Assembly: GCF_030272615.1 (NCBI RefSeq)
Contig: NC_081415.1
Coordinates: forward strand, 629,279,240-629,343,239
DNA: 64,000 bases
Direction: 5' to 3'
From: Cryptomeria japonica
Lineage: Eukaryota; Streptophyta; Pinopsida; Cupressales; Cupressaceae
Part shown: positions 24,901-37,056 of the stretch, piece after piece
How the letters are laid out: every line of letters begins with the position of its first letter
Position numbering within the stretch: position 1 is the first letter of the stretch
The notes under the pieces: model-generated
Seen by the model: the letters and a program-made list of their open reading frames with translations, nothing else
Told to the model about the DNA's origin: nothing
Databases searched by the model: none
Made by a program: the position numbers and the translations under genes

Positions 24901-26060
24901 TTGTGAAATTAAACATACCTCATTAGTTACTAGTCTTCTTCTTGTCATCACCCCATTGCTTTTGTCTCCAATAATCTGATCTTCTAAATGATTTAATCTC
25001 ACATACCTAGGAGTCCTCTGACTCTCTATTCCTCTTTCCTGTTCTTCAGTCACTAGAGAATTTTCTGATACTGTTGGAGTAACTCGTTCAACACTTTGTT
25101 TTGGTAAAGGTACTATCGGTTCAGATATAATCATTTTCACTATAAATTCCTTCTCATAAACTCTAATTTGACTTCTATTCAGCTCATCTACTTTGACATT
25201 AGCACTCTCCACAATTCTCTGTAATCTCGTGTTATAACATCTATATGCCTTTCTTTCATTAGAATAACTAAGAAATATGCCTTCATCACATCTAGGATCA
25301 AATTTTCCAATGATATCATCTCTATTGATATAACATTTACTACCAAATATTTTGACATAATTAATTGTAGGTGTATTGCCTAACCATAATTCATAAGGTG
25401 TCTTACTGGTTTCTCCTTTGATATGTACTTTGTTGTATGTATAAACCGTTGTGGTCATTGCTTCTCTCTAGTAGATATGAGGTAGACTAGCTTCTATCAT
25501 CATTGTTCTAGCAGCATCCAAGATAGTTTTGTTCTTCCTTTCCACAACTCCATTCTGCTGAGGTGTCCAGGGAGTAGAAAATTGTCTTCTTATACCATGC
25601 TTCTCACAAAAGTTATTAAACTAATCGGATGTTAATTCTCCACCATGATCTGATCTCAAACATTTAATCTTCAATCTTGTCTCAGTTTCCACTTTAGCCT
25701 TAAATATTTTAAAGTTTTCAAATGCTTCAGATTTTTCTTTCAGAAAAGTAACCCACATCATTCTAGAATAATCATCAATGATTAGCATGAAATATCTATC
25801 ACATTGAAAAAATTTAACTCTAGCAGGGCCACATAAATCAGTATGAATAAGATCAATAACATCATTAGATTTATCTTGTATACTCCTAAAAGAGGATTTG
25901 ACCTGTTTACCCATTTGACATTCTTTACATACCGGATTATAGGGCTTCATAATCTTAGGTATATCTCTCACTACCTTAGTTGAATTGATCTTTACAATGC
26001 AATCAAAATTCACATGACACATCCTTTTATGCCATAGCCAACTCTCATCAATTTGTGTAA
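24870..26060 (-). pseudogene. Copia A integrase
   Basis: The zinc region is ESWLWHKRMCHVNFD ... CKECQMGKQVKSSF (26050-25880). The core reads LIHTDLCGPARVKFF near 25850 and RSDHGGELTSD near 25635; the Glu segment, with TP(Q)NG and VERKN, lies near 25540. The frame continues through [20 protein letters not shown] into the C-terminal part near 25200. The stop at 25621-25623 and another near 25475 interrupt it. Confidence 0.88.
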
Positions 26061-27461
26061 TCAAACATGTGTTTTCACCGGAGTTCAAATTAAATATTAC
26101 CTTTTTTCTATGTACTGGTTGCAATCTCCAAACCAGATATATTAATGATTTTGCATTTTTCATCCTTGAACTGTAATTGAAATCCCTTATCCACTAATTG
26201 TCCTACACTAAAAAGATTATTCCTTAAACCTTCAACATAATAAATATTGTCAGTTTTGTTCTTACCATCCAATGATATAGTTCCTTTTCCTTTGATCATA
26301 CATGCTTTTTCATCTCCAAATCTAACTAGACCATCATCAAATTCTTTCAAAGATAGAAACTTCCCTTTATCTCCATTCATATGATGTGAACAACCACTGC
26401 CAATTACCCATTCATCCTTGTCTTCGATTTTAGCAGCAAGTGCCTTCTCTTCAAGTACATTCTCTTCCAGTGTCGGATCATCTTCCTTGATAGACAAGAA
26501 CATCCATTCCTTCCCATTATCGGAACCACTAGCAGAGTCTTCTACTGGTTCATTATCAGAATCAGTAATGCCTTCCTCATCCACTATGTAGCATTATTTG
26601 TCTCTATTTTCCTTGTACTTATACTTGTTTTGATATCCAAGGTTTGGTTTAAAAGATCTTCTAACTCTTTCTTCAAATCTTGAATTTCTTTCTGGACATC
26701 TAGATGCAAAATGACCAATCTTATTACATGCAAAACATTTAAAATGTGTTTTTCCTTCATACTTACTTCCTACCGGTCCTTTAGGTAATCTTCTAGCAAA
26801 TAGTGCTTCAAGTTTCTCAAACTCATCATCTTCTCTCTTCATATATTCCAATTCCTTTGTGTATAAAGCTTTCCAATCTTGCTTACCGGTTGCAGATGTA
26901 GATGCATGAAAAGCAGGTTCAATCTTCACAGCTCCAGAGGGTCTAAATTCTTCAAGCTCAAAAGCAGATAGTTTTCCAACCAAAGTATCTATGTTGATAG
27001 ATGTATTAGCCATTGCTCTCATCTCATTAATAGTTGTAGCCTTCATCTTGTAAATCAGTGGTAGGGCTCTCAGAACTTTAAATATTAATTTCATCTTCAC
27101 TAAGAGTTCAACCACAATATTGAATTCCCATAACAATCTCATTTACCCTTTCCATGAATGTAGTAATCCTTTCATCTTCTTCCATCTTCAGGTTTTCATA
27201 TCTCACTCGGTAACCATCAAGTTTAGCAATCTTCACTGTAGGGTCACCTTCATTAAGAGTCTCCAATGTATCCCATATAGCCTTTCCAGATGATTTGTTA
27301 GTTAATCCTATTATTTGCTAATCAGAAAGTGCACACAAGAGGGCTTCTCTTGCTCTACAATCATTCTCAAGCTCCTTATACAGGTTTGTCAGATGAGGAT
27401 TGCCAGATGCCAGATTATGAGGTGTGACACCATTCTGTGTGATCTCCAAATTCTCCTTTCC
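26061..27461 (-). pseudogene. Copia A gag (main part) and protease
   Basis: Gag here lacks its first forty codons, which lie at 34082-34202 beyond copia C. It has a CCHC knuckle, CFACNKIGHFASRC, near 26730. The protease site reads WVIGSGCSHHMNGDKG near 26405, so the catalytic Asp of DSG is Gly (GAC to GGC or similar). A stop near 26585 and frame changes near 27140 and 26150 disrupt it. The 27462-27466 AAGAC is the left copy of the duplication made by copia C. Confidence 0.9.
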
Positions 27462-27466
27462 AAGAC

Positions 27467-28477
27467 TGTAGGTCCCGGGGACAACTGAGAGGTGGGGGGT
27501 GAATCAGTTGTCTAATAAATTCAAACCAAAATCTTATTAACCAACTTATTGCTTAATACTGGTAAGACAGTTAATTGTGTCGGTAAACAGTGTTAACAGG
27601 AAATGTTGTACCAGTAAGAATTAATGCATGAAACATAAGCACAAAGTCAACCACAACACATGACACAATTATCTGTATGTGGAAACCTTACCCACAATCA
27701 GATGATACTACTGTAGATAGTAAGTGTACAAGAGGGGTCTGCACATGCAGAAAGGCCAACAGCCTAGAGCTCACTGCTCAAACACAAATGGGAGTCACAC
27801 TGACTACAGTTGGATGGTTAAATCCAATGAGAATGTACTGCACAAAATAGCATCTTCATATGCTGGATTCAGTACCGGTGTAATGCTGATGTGTTTTTAC
27901 AAAAACCTAGCTTCATCTTCAAATGATGTCTTCGTGTATACCTCTTCTTAATCTCGCATATACCTTCTTATAATTCTTTTTCGCATTCCACACTTGATCT
28001 TACAAATAAGATCTTACATTTATACCATACCCGAAGACCAATTTTAGTAGGTCGGCTCTACAAGATATTACAATAAAACATTTTACAAATAATACAATAT
28101 CTGATGCAATAACCGAAACACCTGCTAAATACACCTACTTTGGAGATCCAACAACATTCACCGGCAATCAGTAAACTATTCAACATTCACCAGTATATGG
28201 TTAACCAACAAGATATAATGTTCACTGGTACATGCAATGACATGGAAGACACTTGGTAATGTCGAAGACATCATGTGGACACTTTTCCTTGAAGTAATAT
28301 CATTGGTATATTCTTATTTGCATATTTGCCTTTACCGACAAATATGTCCAGGTTATCTAGGGTTACACCGGTAGGTTTATCTTTTCCAGATCAGCATGGC
28401 ACGCTATGGAGATGATTTATTATTGTTGTAAATGCATTAAGCCGACATGTTGACAAAACCATACCAAAATACCAACA
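27467..28477 (-). repeat. 3' LTR of copia C, rearranged
   Basis: 1011 bp, TGTAGGTCCC ... ATACCAACA on the plus strand. Compared with the right LTR it lacks 33 bp near 27686, exactly between two GGAAACC words, which removes the conserved hairpin. It also lacks nine bases near 28452, and 28117-28451 is inverted. Confidence 0.93.
28117..28451 (-). repeat. 335-bp segment inverted relative to the other LTR of C
   Basis: From AACACCTGC (28117) to GACATGTT (28451) this matches the reverse complement of 33707-34041, also 335 bp. Both versions begin AACA and end TGTT. Outside these points the LTRs are collinear. The LTR of copia A has ACCAATTAC ... CATGTCGGCC and GTGTTGGCATCAATGAC in the order seen in the right LTR, so the left copy is the one that changed. 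Confidence 0.9.
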
Positions 28478-28840
28478 ATCTCCGTCTTTGGCATTGATGG
28501 AAACACAAGATGGAAAATCCATCAACGTGCCAAAATAGAAATGCCAAGTACAAAAACCAATTCTCCCCCTAGGAGTAATATGTGTTTACCCAAAGATTTA
28601 TTTTCAATATTAATCACTCATACCAATCTCTCTTCAAAAAGATAATGCATTTTTCCATATATCTCTCCCCAATGTTTTTCCATATATCTCTCCCCCTTTG
28701 ACATCAAATGCCAAAGTCACAAAAAGGTCAAGTTCATACAAAATACCAACTACTCCCCCTGAGAAGTAGCTTTCTCATCAAATACTAGAATAAAAGATTT
28801 GTCCATTTAATTCTGTCGGTTGATGACAATCATCAACTGT
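28478..28840 (-). other. Polypurine tract and 3' non-coding region of copia C
   Basis: Minus-strand CCAAAGACGGAGAT at 28478-28491 abuts the LTR; its G-run is broken by one change. The rest, to the pol stop, contains two copies of TTTTCCATATATCTCTCCCC (near 28652 and 28676) and no gene. Confidence 0.75.
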
Positions 28841-31800
28841 CTAAGTCTCTACCAGTGGAGGTAAGACTCCGAGCTGATCTCTAAGATACTCAAAAGTTTC
28901 CTTAGGCAAAGGTTTTGTAAAAATATTTGCAAGTTGTTCTTTAGTATTCACATAAACTAGTTTTATTTCCTTTTCTTCAACTTTTTCCCTTAGAAAATTT
29001 AGTTTGATAGAAACATGTTTTGTTTAGAATGTAATACTAGATTCTTAGATATATCATTTGCTGCAGTGTTATCACAATATATAGTAATAGGTTCCTTGCA
29101 TTTTACCTTTATGTCTTTCAACATTTGCTTAAGCCAAAGTACTTGTGTACAGTTTGTTGCTGCTGCAACATATTCTGATTCTGCTGTTGATAAAGATGTA
29201 CAACTCTGTTTCTTACTTAACCAAGAAACTAATCTCTTTCCAAGAAAGAATGCTCCTCCAGTGGTGCTCTTTCTATCATCCACATCTCCTACCCAATTTG
29301 CATCTGTGTATGCATATAGATCAAAATTTTCATCTTTAGGATACCATAATCCAAGATTTGTTGTGCCTTGTAAGTACCGGAAAATCATTTTTACTGTTGA
29401 TTCATGATTTTCCTTGGGATTACTTTGAAATCTAGAAACTATACATACTGCATTCATAATATCAGGTCTTGTTTGTGTCAAATACAGTAAACCTCCTATC
29501 ATAGATTTGTATCTAGTTGGATTAATAGGTGTAGATTCATCCCTTTGAGATAATTTTTCATTTGTAGTCATAGGTGTGCTTACCAGTTTAGAGTTCTCCA
29601 TCCCAAATTTCTTGAGTAGTTCTTTCAAGTACTTAGATTGACTCAAAAATATGCCTTTATCATTCTGTAAAATCTGCAATCCTAAAAAGAATTTTATTTC
29701 TCCAATCATAGACATTTCAAATTCATGTTGCATTTTAAGAGAAAATTATTTGCATAATCCATCTTCTCCTCCAAAGATTATATCATCAACAAATACTTCC
29801 ATAATCAAAATGTCATCATTAGTTACTTTGTAATATAAATTGCTATTTGCATTTCCTTTAGTAAAACCAATTTTTAAGAGATACTTATCCAATCTTGCAT
29901 ACCAAGCTCTTGGAGCTTATTTTAGTCCATACAGAGCTTTTCTTAATCTGCAAACCATATCATTGTTATCTGTCAAAGAAAATCCATCAGGTTGTTCAAT
30001 ATAAACTTCTTCTTCAAGATCTCCATTCAAAAATGCACATTTAATATCCATTTGATAAACTTTGTAATCTTTGTGAGCTGCAAAGGCTACGAATAATCTA
30101 ACTGCTTCAATTTTGGCTACCGGTGCAAAGGTTTCATTGTAATCAACTCCTTCTTTCTGAGAATATCCCTTACACACTAGTCTTGCTTTATTCCTGACAA
30201 CCTTACCATCTTCATTGAGTTTGTTTCTAAATACCCATTTGGTTCCAATTACATTTTTATTTTCAGGTTGGGGAACTAATGTCCAAGTATTATTTTTCTC
30301 AATTTGTCCTAATTCTTCTTCCATAGCTTAAATCCAAAATTTATCTTCACATGCCTCATTGATAGATAATGGTTCAATTTGAGAAATAAGACATACCTCT
30401 TCATTTGCCAATCTTCCTCTTGTCATGATTCATTTAAATTTGCTTCCAATTATCTGATCTTTAGAATGATTCAGTCTTACATACCGGGGTGTCTTAGTCT
30501 ATTGTTGTTCTTCAATTACTGTGGTATCCTCTGATGATACCGGAGTAACTGGGTCATCATTCTGTACCGGTGGATTTACTATTGGTTCATTTGTCATAAT
30601 TTCTATTATCGGTTTAGGGTCTATATACCTTGAAGTTCCTCTGAATTGTTCATCAATCTTTACATTTGTACTCTCAACAATTTTCTGTAATCTTTTATTA
30701 AAACATCTATAAGTTTTACTCTTAGATTAATAACCAAGAAATATTCCTTCATCACTTCTAGGATCAAACTTGCCAATATACTCATCTCTTCTAATATAAC
30801 ATTTACTTCCAAAAATTCTGAAATACTTAAGAGTAGGAGTATTACCAAACCATAGTTCATGAGGGGTCTTACTGGTTTCACCTTTGATGTGAACTTTGTT
30901 GAATGTATAGATAGCAGTGCTTACTGCCTCTCTCCAGTACACATGTGGTAGATTTGCTTTTGATAGCATACTTCTTGCTGCATCCAAAATAGTTATGTTT
31001 TTCCTTTCAACAACTCCATTCTATTGTGGTGTCCGAGGTGCTGATAACTATCTCTTGATTCCATTCACTTCACAAAATGTATTAAAATCTCTAGATGTGA
31101 ATTCTCCTCCTTGATTTGATCTTAAACATTTAATTTTCTTACCGGTTTCATTTTCAACCATTGCTTTGAATAGTTTGAACTTCCCAAGTGCTTCTGATTT
31201 TTCCTTGAGAAAAGTAACCCAACACATTCTAGAATAATCATCAATAATTAGCATGAAATATCTATCACCTTGTAAGCTGTTAGTTCTAGCCAGACCACAT
31301 AAATTAGTGTGAATTAAATCAAGAGCATTACTGGATTTTTCTGGAATACTTTTGAAACTAGCTCTAACCTGTTTTCCAAATTGACATTCCTTGCAAATTG
31401 TATTTTGAGGTTTCACAATTTTAGGTAGATCTCTAACTACCTTAGAAGTGCTGATTTTTACCATGCAATCAAAATTTACATGACATAGTCTTTTATGTCA
31501 TAGCCAACTTTCATCTATATGAGCAATTAAGCATGCCTTTTCACTGTTATTCAAATGAAAGATATTACCTCTAGTCTGATTACCGGTTGCAATTTCCAAA
31601 CCAATTCTATTCATGATTTTGCATTTTCCATTTTTAAATTGTAACTGAAAACCTTTCTCAACTAATTGACCAACACTTAAAAGATTATGTTTTAATCCTT
31701 CAACATAGTAAACATTGTCAGTGTTATGTTTACCATCAAGAGATATTGAACCCTTACCTTTGATTGAACAGGCTTTGTCATCTCTGAATCTTACTAAACC

Positions 31801-32967
31801 TCCATTGTATTCTTGAAAGTTCAAGAATTTGCCTTTGTCTCCAGTCATGTGATGTGAGCATCCTGAGTCAATAATCCATTCATCCTTTGATTCAACTTTA
31901 GCTGCTACGGCTTGTTCTACCGGTGGAGCAATAGGTACCGGTTGATCTTCTGTTATAGCAACAAAGACCCATCCGTTGTCTATTGGATCCTCATCAGAAT
32001 CATCAGTCACACCTTCATCAGCAATGTAACAGGATTTATCCTTGTTTTTCTTAAATTTGTATCTCTGATATTCAGGATTAGGTTTGTATGTTCTTCTAGC
32101 TTCTTCTCTTAGTCTAGCATGTCTATCAGGGCATCTTGAAGCCATATGACCAATCTTATTGCAATTGAAACATTTAAAGGGTGCTTTACCTTCATACTTA
32201 CTTCCAATTGGACCTTTTGGCATTTTCCTTGCAAATAGTGCTTCAAGTTCTTCAAGCTCTTCATTTTCTTTCTTGGTTTCTTCAAGTTCTCTTGCATAAA
32301 AGGCTCTCCAGTCTGATTTGTCAAAAGATGGAGTAGATGATGTTGATACTTTGAAGGCCAAATCAGTTTTTATAGAAACAAGACCAAATTCCTCTATTTC
32401 AAAAGCTGAAAGTTTTCCAATCAATGTATCCCTAGTAACTGATGTATTAGGCATTGTTCTCAGCTCATTAATAGCAGTAACCTTCATTTTATATGCCGGT
32501 GGAAAACCTCTTATGATTTTTGAAACAATCTCATCTTCACTCAAAGTTCCTCCACAACATTTGATACCTAAAACAATTTCATTTACTCTTTCCATAAAGG
32601 CAGAAATTCTTTCATCTTCTTCCATTTTCAGATGTTCATACCTGACTCAGAAGCTTTCAAGTTTTGCAATTTTGACTATGGAATCCCCTTCATTCAGTGT
32701 TTCCAAATGATCCCAAATAGCTTTTGCAGTAGATCTATCTGATAATACGCTCAAAAGTGCTTCTCTTGCTTTGCAATCATTTTCTTCATCTTTACCTAGA
32801 GTAATAGGAGCAGGCTGACTAGCTACAGCAGTAGTATAACCATTCTTAGTAACTTCCCAGATGTCTTTACCAATGCAATTCAAATGTGTCTCCATTCTGA
32901 TTTTCCATATTCCATAGTTGGTTCCATCAAGTTTAGGACTATCCTTCCTGAAATAATTAGTAGACAT
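28841..32967 (-). pseudogene. Copia C Gag-Pol polyprotein, one frame with stops
   Basis: The start is the ATG at 32967, MSTNYFRKDSPKLDGTNYG, 44 bp from the primer site. A single frame runs from there to about 29020, over 1300 codons. Gag has the CCHC CFNCNKIGHMASRC near 32165. Protease is WIIDSGCSHHMTGDKG near 31870. Integrase has CKECQFGKQ, IHTNLCGLA (first Asp changed to Asn) and RSNQGGEF (second Asp changed to Asn). RT has [12 protein letters not shown] near 29790, and RNase H has YTDANWVGDVDDRKST near 29300. Stops include TGA for Arg near 32644, TGA for Trp near 31499, and TAG/TAA for Gln near 31050 and 29917. One frameshift near 29020 precedes the final VNTKEQLANIFTKPLP part, which ends GVLPPLVET at 28841. 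All stops are explained by C-to-T or G-to-A change. Confidence 0.95.
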
Positions 32968-33010
32968 TGGATCTCCTCAAGTTGTTAAACTTCTGCAAAA
33001 AGAGGACTAG

Positions 33011-33022
33011 GCTCTGATACCA
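33011..33022 (-). other. Primer binding site of copia C
   Basis: Minus-strand TGGTATCAGAGC, matching initiator Met-tRNA, two bases from the 5' LTR. Confidence 0.92.
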
Positions 33023-33024
33023 AT

Positions 33025-34076
33025 TGTAGGTCCTGGGGACAACTGAGAGGGGGGGGTGAATCAGTTGTCTAATAAATTCAAACCAAAATCTTATTAACCA
33101 ACTTATTGCTTAATACCAGTAAGACAATTAATTGTGTCGGTAAACAGTGTTAATAGGAAATGTTGTACCGGTAAGAATTAATGCATGAAACATAAGCTCA
33201 AAGTCAACCACAACACATGACACAATTATTTGTACGTGGAAACCCTGTAGGGGGAAAAACCATGGTGGGAAACCTTAACCACAATCAGATGATACTACTG
33301 CAGATAGTAAGTGTACAAGAGGGGTCTACACTTGCAGAAAGGCCAATAGCCTAGAGCTCACTACTCAAACACAAATGGGAGTCACACTGACTACAGTTGG
33401 ATGGTTAAATCCAATGAGAATGTACTACACAAAATAGCATCTTCATATGCTGGATTCAGTACCATTGTAATGCTGATGTGTTTTTACAAAAACCTAGCTT
33501 CACCCTCAAATGATGTCTTCATGTATACCTCTGCTTAATCTCGCATATACCTTCTTATAATTCTTTTTCGCATTCCACACTTGATCTTACAAATAAGATC
33601 TTACATTTATAGCATACCCTAAGACCAATTTTAGTAGGTTGGCTCTACAAGATATTACAATAAAACATTTTACAAATAATACAATATCCAATGCAATAAC
33701 CAATTGAACATGTCGGCTTAATGCATTTACAACAATAATAAATCATCTCCATAGCGTGCCATGCTGATCTGGAAAAGATAAACCTATCAGTGTAACCCTA
33801 GATAACCTGGACCTATTTGTCGGTAAAGGAAAATATGCAAATAAGAATATACCAATGATATTACTTCAAGGAAAAGTGTCCACATGATGTCTTTGACATT
33901 ACCAAGTGTCTTCCATGTCATTGCGTGTACCGGTGAACATTATATCCTGTCGGTTAACCATATACCAGTGAATGTTGAACAGTTTACTAATTGTCGGTGA
34001 ATGTTGTTGGATCTCCAAAGTAGGTGTATTTAGTAGGTGTTGACATCAATGACAAAACCATACCAAAATACCAACA
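33025..34076 (-). repeat. 5' LTR of copia C, ancestral arrangement
   Basis: 1052 bp, TGTAGGTCCT ... ATACCAACA. It keeps the hairpin GGAAACCCTGTAGGGGGAAAAA followed by CCATGG near 33238-33265. Its 33707-34041 segment has the orientation also found in the LTR of copia A. Confidence 0.94.
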
Positions 34077-34081
34077 AAGAC

Positions 34082-34202
34082 ATCTCAGATGAGTCTCTAT
34101 CTGAATCTTCCATACTATGTAATTTGTTCCATCAAGCCTAGGAATGTCTCTTCGAAAGATAGCTCCAAAAGAACTAGATGGACTTGAACTATTAGATGAC
34201 AT
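34082..34202 (-). pseudogene. Copia A gag N-terminus
   Basis: Starts ATG at 34202: MSSNSSSPSSSFGAIFRRD, then DGTNYIVWKIQIETH, which is the opening of Gag in this copia group. It is cut at the AAGAC site by copia C and resumes at 27461. Removing C restores continuous Gag similarity across the junction. Confidence 0.9.
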
Positions 34203-34245
34203 AGGATCTTCCTCAAGTGATTAAGCTTCTACAGAGAGGACCAAA

Positions 34246-34257
34246 GCTCTGATACTA
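34246..34257 (-). other. Primer binding site of copia A
   Basis: Minus-strand TAGTATCAGAGC, one G-to-A change from the standard TGGTATCAGAGC, two bases from the LTR. Confidence 0.85.
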
Positions 34258-34259
34258 AT

Positions 34260-35435
34260 TGTTTAATAGTTAAAATAACCGAAAGATAACTGAGAGGGTG
34301 GGTGAATCAGTTGTCATAGATTACCAAAACATTTAGCAATTAAAACTTTAATACCAGAATAGCAGTTAAACCGATTAAGCATAAGAAATAATCACAAAAT
34401 AAATACCATCTACATGAAACCAAGATTTATACATGGAAAACCCTATAAAGGGAAAAACCATAGTGGCAAGCCTACCCACAGTCAGATAATATTTCTGCAG
34501 TAAGTATGTGAATTACAATTGAGGGGCCTGCACTTGCAGGAAGGACAACAACCTAGAATGCACTGCTTGTCACAAAAGGAGCCACATTGACTACATAGAA
34601 ACACATACTACAATCCAGAGAAGTGTTTGAACTGCAAAGATAGCATCTCCTATGCCTGAGTACAGTTTCGATTAAGCTCTATACTGGAGGACTAAATCCT
34701 CTTACATAAACCCAATTTGATCTCCAATGATCGACCAAATCCTCTGCTTGAATGATATTACATTATTCACACATTACATTCCTTTCTCATTCCTATGATA
34801 TGATCTACAATGAGATATTACATTATATATACAAACCCTCAAGCATAAACAATTAGGTCGGCCACCAGATAATAAACCAATTACATAATTACAAACCATG
34901 TCGGCCTTAGACCAAACAAATAATATCCAACACATAAGATATCCTGGAAAAACATCAAGAAGTCTAATCCACGCGTTACATTAAAGCCAGTCCATAACCT
35001 AGATCAACCGGGACCCAGTATAGGTCCACATACTATAAAAATGATGTCCATCCACCAAGTATCAAACATGATCACCAACAATATTCTGAAACTCCACCAG
35101 AAGCTGCACCAACACCATGTATACAATTCACCAATGATCTTCATCAAAAGCTCTGTCGATGAAACCCTCGCCGAAACCAGAAACCAAGCTTCCAAGCAAA
35201 TAGGATAGTATCCGATCACCAAACCAAAATCAAATGATTGAATATGATTATGAGTATCATGAATAAGCCAATTCCATAACCAAATCATACTGGATCATGC
35301 TGGATCCAAACTAACTAGAAACTGCTCAACCTACCAGGACCAGAAGGATGTCAATAAAGCATCCAAACAACTAGTGTTGGCATCAATGACAAAAGATCAA
35401 TGCAAAACATAATAAATTCCTCCAAATGGCCAACA
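34260..35435 (-). repeat. 5' LTR of copia A
   Basis: 1176 bp, TGTTTAATAG ... ATGGCCAACA on the plus strand. It carries GAGAGGGTGGGTGAATCAG near 34292-34310 and the hairpin GGAAAACCCTATAAAGGG near 34436. Directly after it GAGAT (35436-35440) would be the duplication; its partner is outside the window. The partner LTR is also outside. Confidence 0.88.
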
Positions 35436-36549
35436 GAGATCTTTGTCTCCTTATAAACACAAGGTAGTTGATATTGATGAGATTCAGAGTGCGACTATAG
35501 TAACAAGAGATATGTTGGTTGGAAAGATTGTTGCATTTGAGCTGAGAAAATTTGGTGAATCATATGGAAAGTCTGAGAGAACATTTAGAGCATATGTATC
35601 CAGAAAGCAGAAGTATGATCCTGAACAATGCAGAATATCCAGATATGAAAGAGAAAGGAGAGAGATGGAAAAGCAAGAAAGAGAATTGGATGAGCTAAAG
35701 CATTGATTTCCTAAAGATTGCCTAAAGGAGCTAGTAAGTATGATGGAAAAATTCCCTTGAAATGTTTCTCTTGCAATAAGGTAGGAAATTTTGCTTCTAG
35801 GTTCCTAGAGAGAATGGCTAAGTATGATAGGCATGATAAATTCGATAGGCATGACAAAAATGATAGATATGAGAACCATGAGAAGTATGATAAGCTTTAA
35901 AAGTCTAACTGAAAGTATAAGCATCAGAAGAACTGCAATTATGTTGTTGATTAAGGTGTTACAGATGAAGAATCAGAAGGAGATGAAGTTGTGTTTCTTT
36001 CTATTAAAGAAGATGGACCGGTACCTATTGATTCCACTAGCAGCAATATTGAGGAGAAAGCTTTAGCTGCTAAAGTTGAGGAAAAATATGAATGAGTGAT
36101 TGACAGGGGTTGTTCACATCATATGACAGGTGATAAAGGAAATTTGTGAGTATGGAAAGGTATGATGGTGGAATAGTGAGATTTGGAGATGACAAAACCT
36201 GTGTGATCCATGGTAGAAGTTTTATTTCCTTTGATAGTAAGCATAATACTAATGATGTTCTATGTGTTGAAGGTTTGAAGCATAATATTTTGAGTGTTAG
36301 ACACATGGTTGAAAAAGGTTATGATTTACAATTCAAGAATGGTAAGTGTAAGATCCTAAATGCCTATAGTATAGAGATTGCATCTGGAACTAAGATTGAA
36401 GGTAATATTTTTCATTTGAATGCTAGTGAGAAAAGTTCTTTGATTGCTTAGATTGATGAAAGTTGGTTGTGGAATAGGAGAATGTGTCATGTTAACTTTG
36501 ATTAAATGATTAAGATCAGTTCTACACAAGTTGTTTGAGATCTACCTAA
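35436..36549 (+). pseudogene. Copia E gag, protease and start of integrase
   Basis: Gag is entered in mid-gene because copia A is inserted there: RSLSPYKHKVVDIDEIQSAT. A zinc knuckle CFSCNKVGNFASRF near 35763 has its His replaced by Asn and its last Cys by Phe, so it would not bind zinc normally. A KYDRHDKFDRHDKND repeat follows near 35820-35880. The protease site reads VIDRGCSHHMTGDKG near 36099, with Arg in place of Ser. The integrase zinc region begins MCHVNFD near 36482 and stops where element F is inserted. Frameshifts and stops are frequent; E is more decayed than A or C. Confidence 0.88.
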
Positions 36550-36554
36550 GATTG

Positions 36555-37056
36555 TGTGATATTTTACCAAGATCTAGAGGCAATGGAAAACATAAATACG
36601 AGAGAACAAAATAGATGATAGGAATAAACTGTATTCTATCAAGATGCAAAATATGATCAACTAGGTCATCAATCGTTAATGTTCAATAGTTGTTCATACA
36701 ATGAATATGAGTTTGCTTATATAGGCAAGACTATATGGATATGTGAGCACACAAACATGACATGTGGCTCAATAAAAAACAAGGGTAGGTAGGAAATAGG
36801 TGTGGTAGGTAGGAGAAAATATTCCACATGAGGTGGATCACCCATCGAAGGTGGAATTGTCACTCCACAGTAAGTGGATATGATAGAGTAGTAACAAGAT
36901 GAACACCATAAAAGGTGGAAATTCTCCTACACACACTATCACAATGTGGCACAAACACCCAAGTGTCTCACACCCAAACTACTATGAAATGCATTTCCCA
37001 AGTAAACTTGAGTAAGGTGTAATAATACCCAAGATGAATAATTATTTACACCAACA
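36555..37056 (-). repeat. 3' LTR of element F
   Basis: 502 bp; in its own sense TGTTGGTGTAAATAATTA ... ATATCACA. Minus-strand CCTATATAAGC near 36715-36725 is a good TATA-box candidate and is kept in the other LTR. Several CCAC(C/T)T...GTGGA words form short inverted pairs near 36820-36930. Confidence 0.94.

Larger units (their letters stand above)
27467..34076 (-). mobile_element. Copia LTR retrotransposon C, full length, TSD AAGAC
   Basis: LTRs at 27467-28477 and 33025-34076 flank one minus-strand polyprotein gene. AAGAC occurs at 27462-27466 and 34077-34081. The gag of copia A reads across the site once C and one AAGAC are removed, which confirms the insertion. It is a close relative of A at the protein level and a more distant relative of B, D and E. 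The two LTRs differ in length by 41 bp and, unusually, by the orientation of an internal 335-bp segment. Confidence 0.96.
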
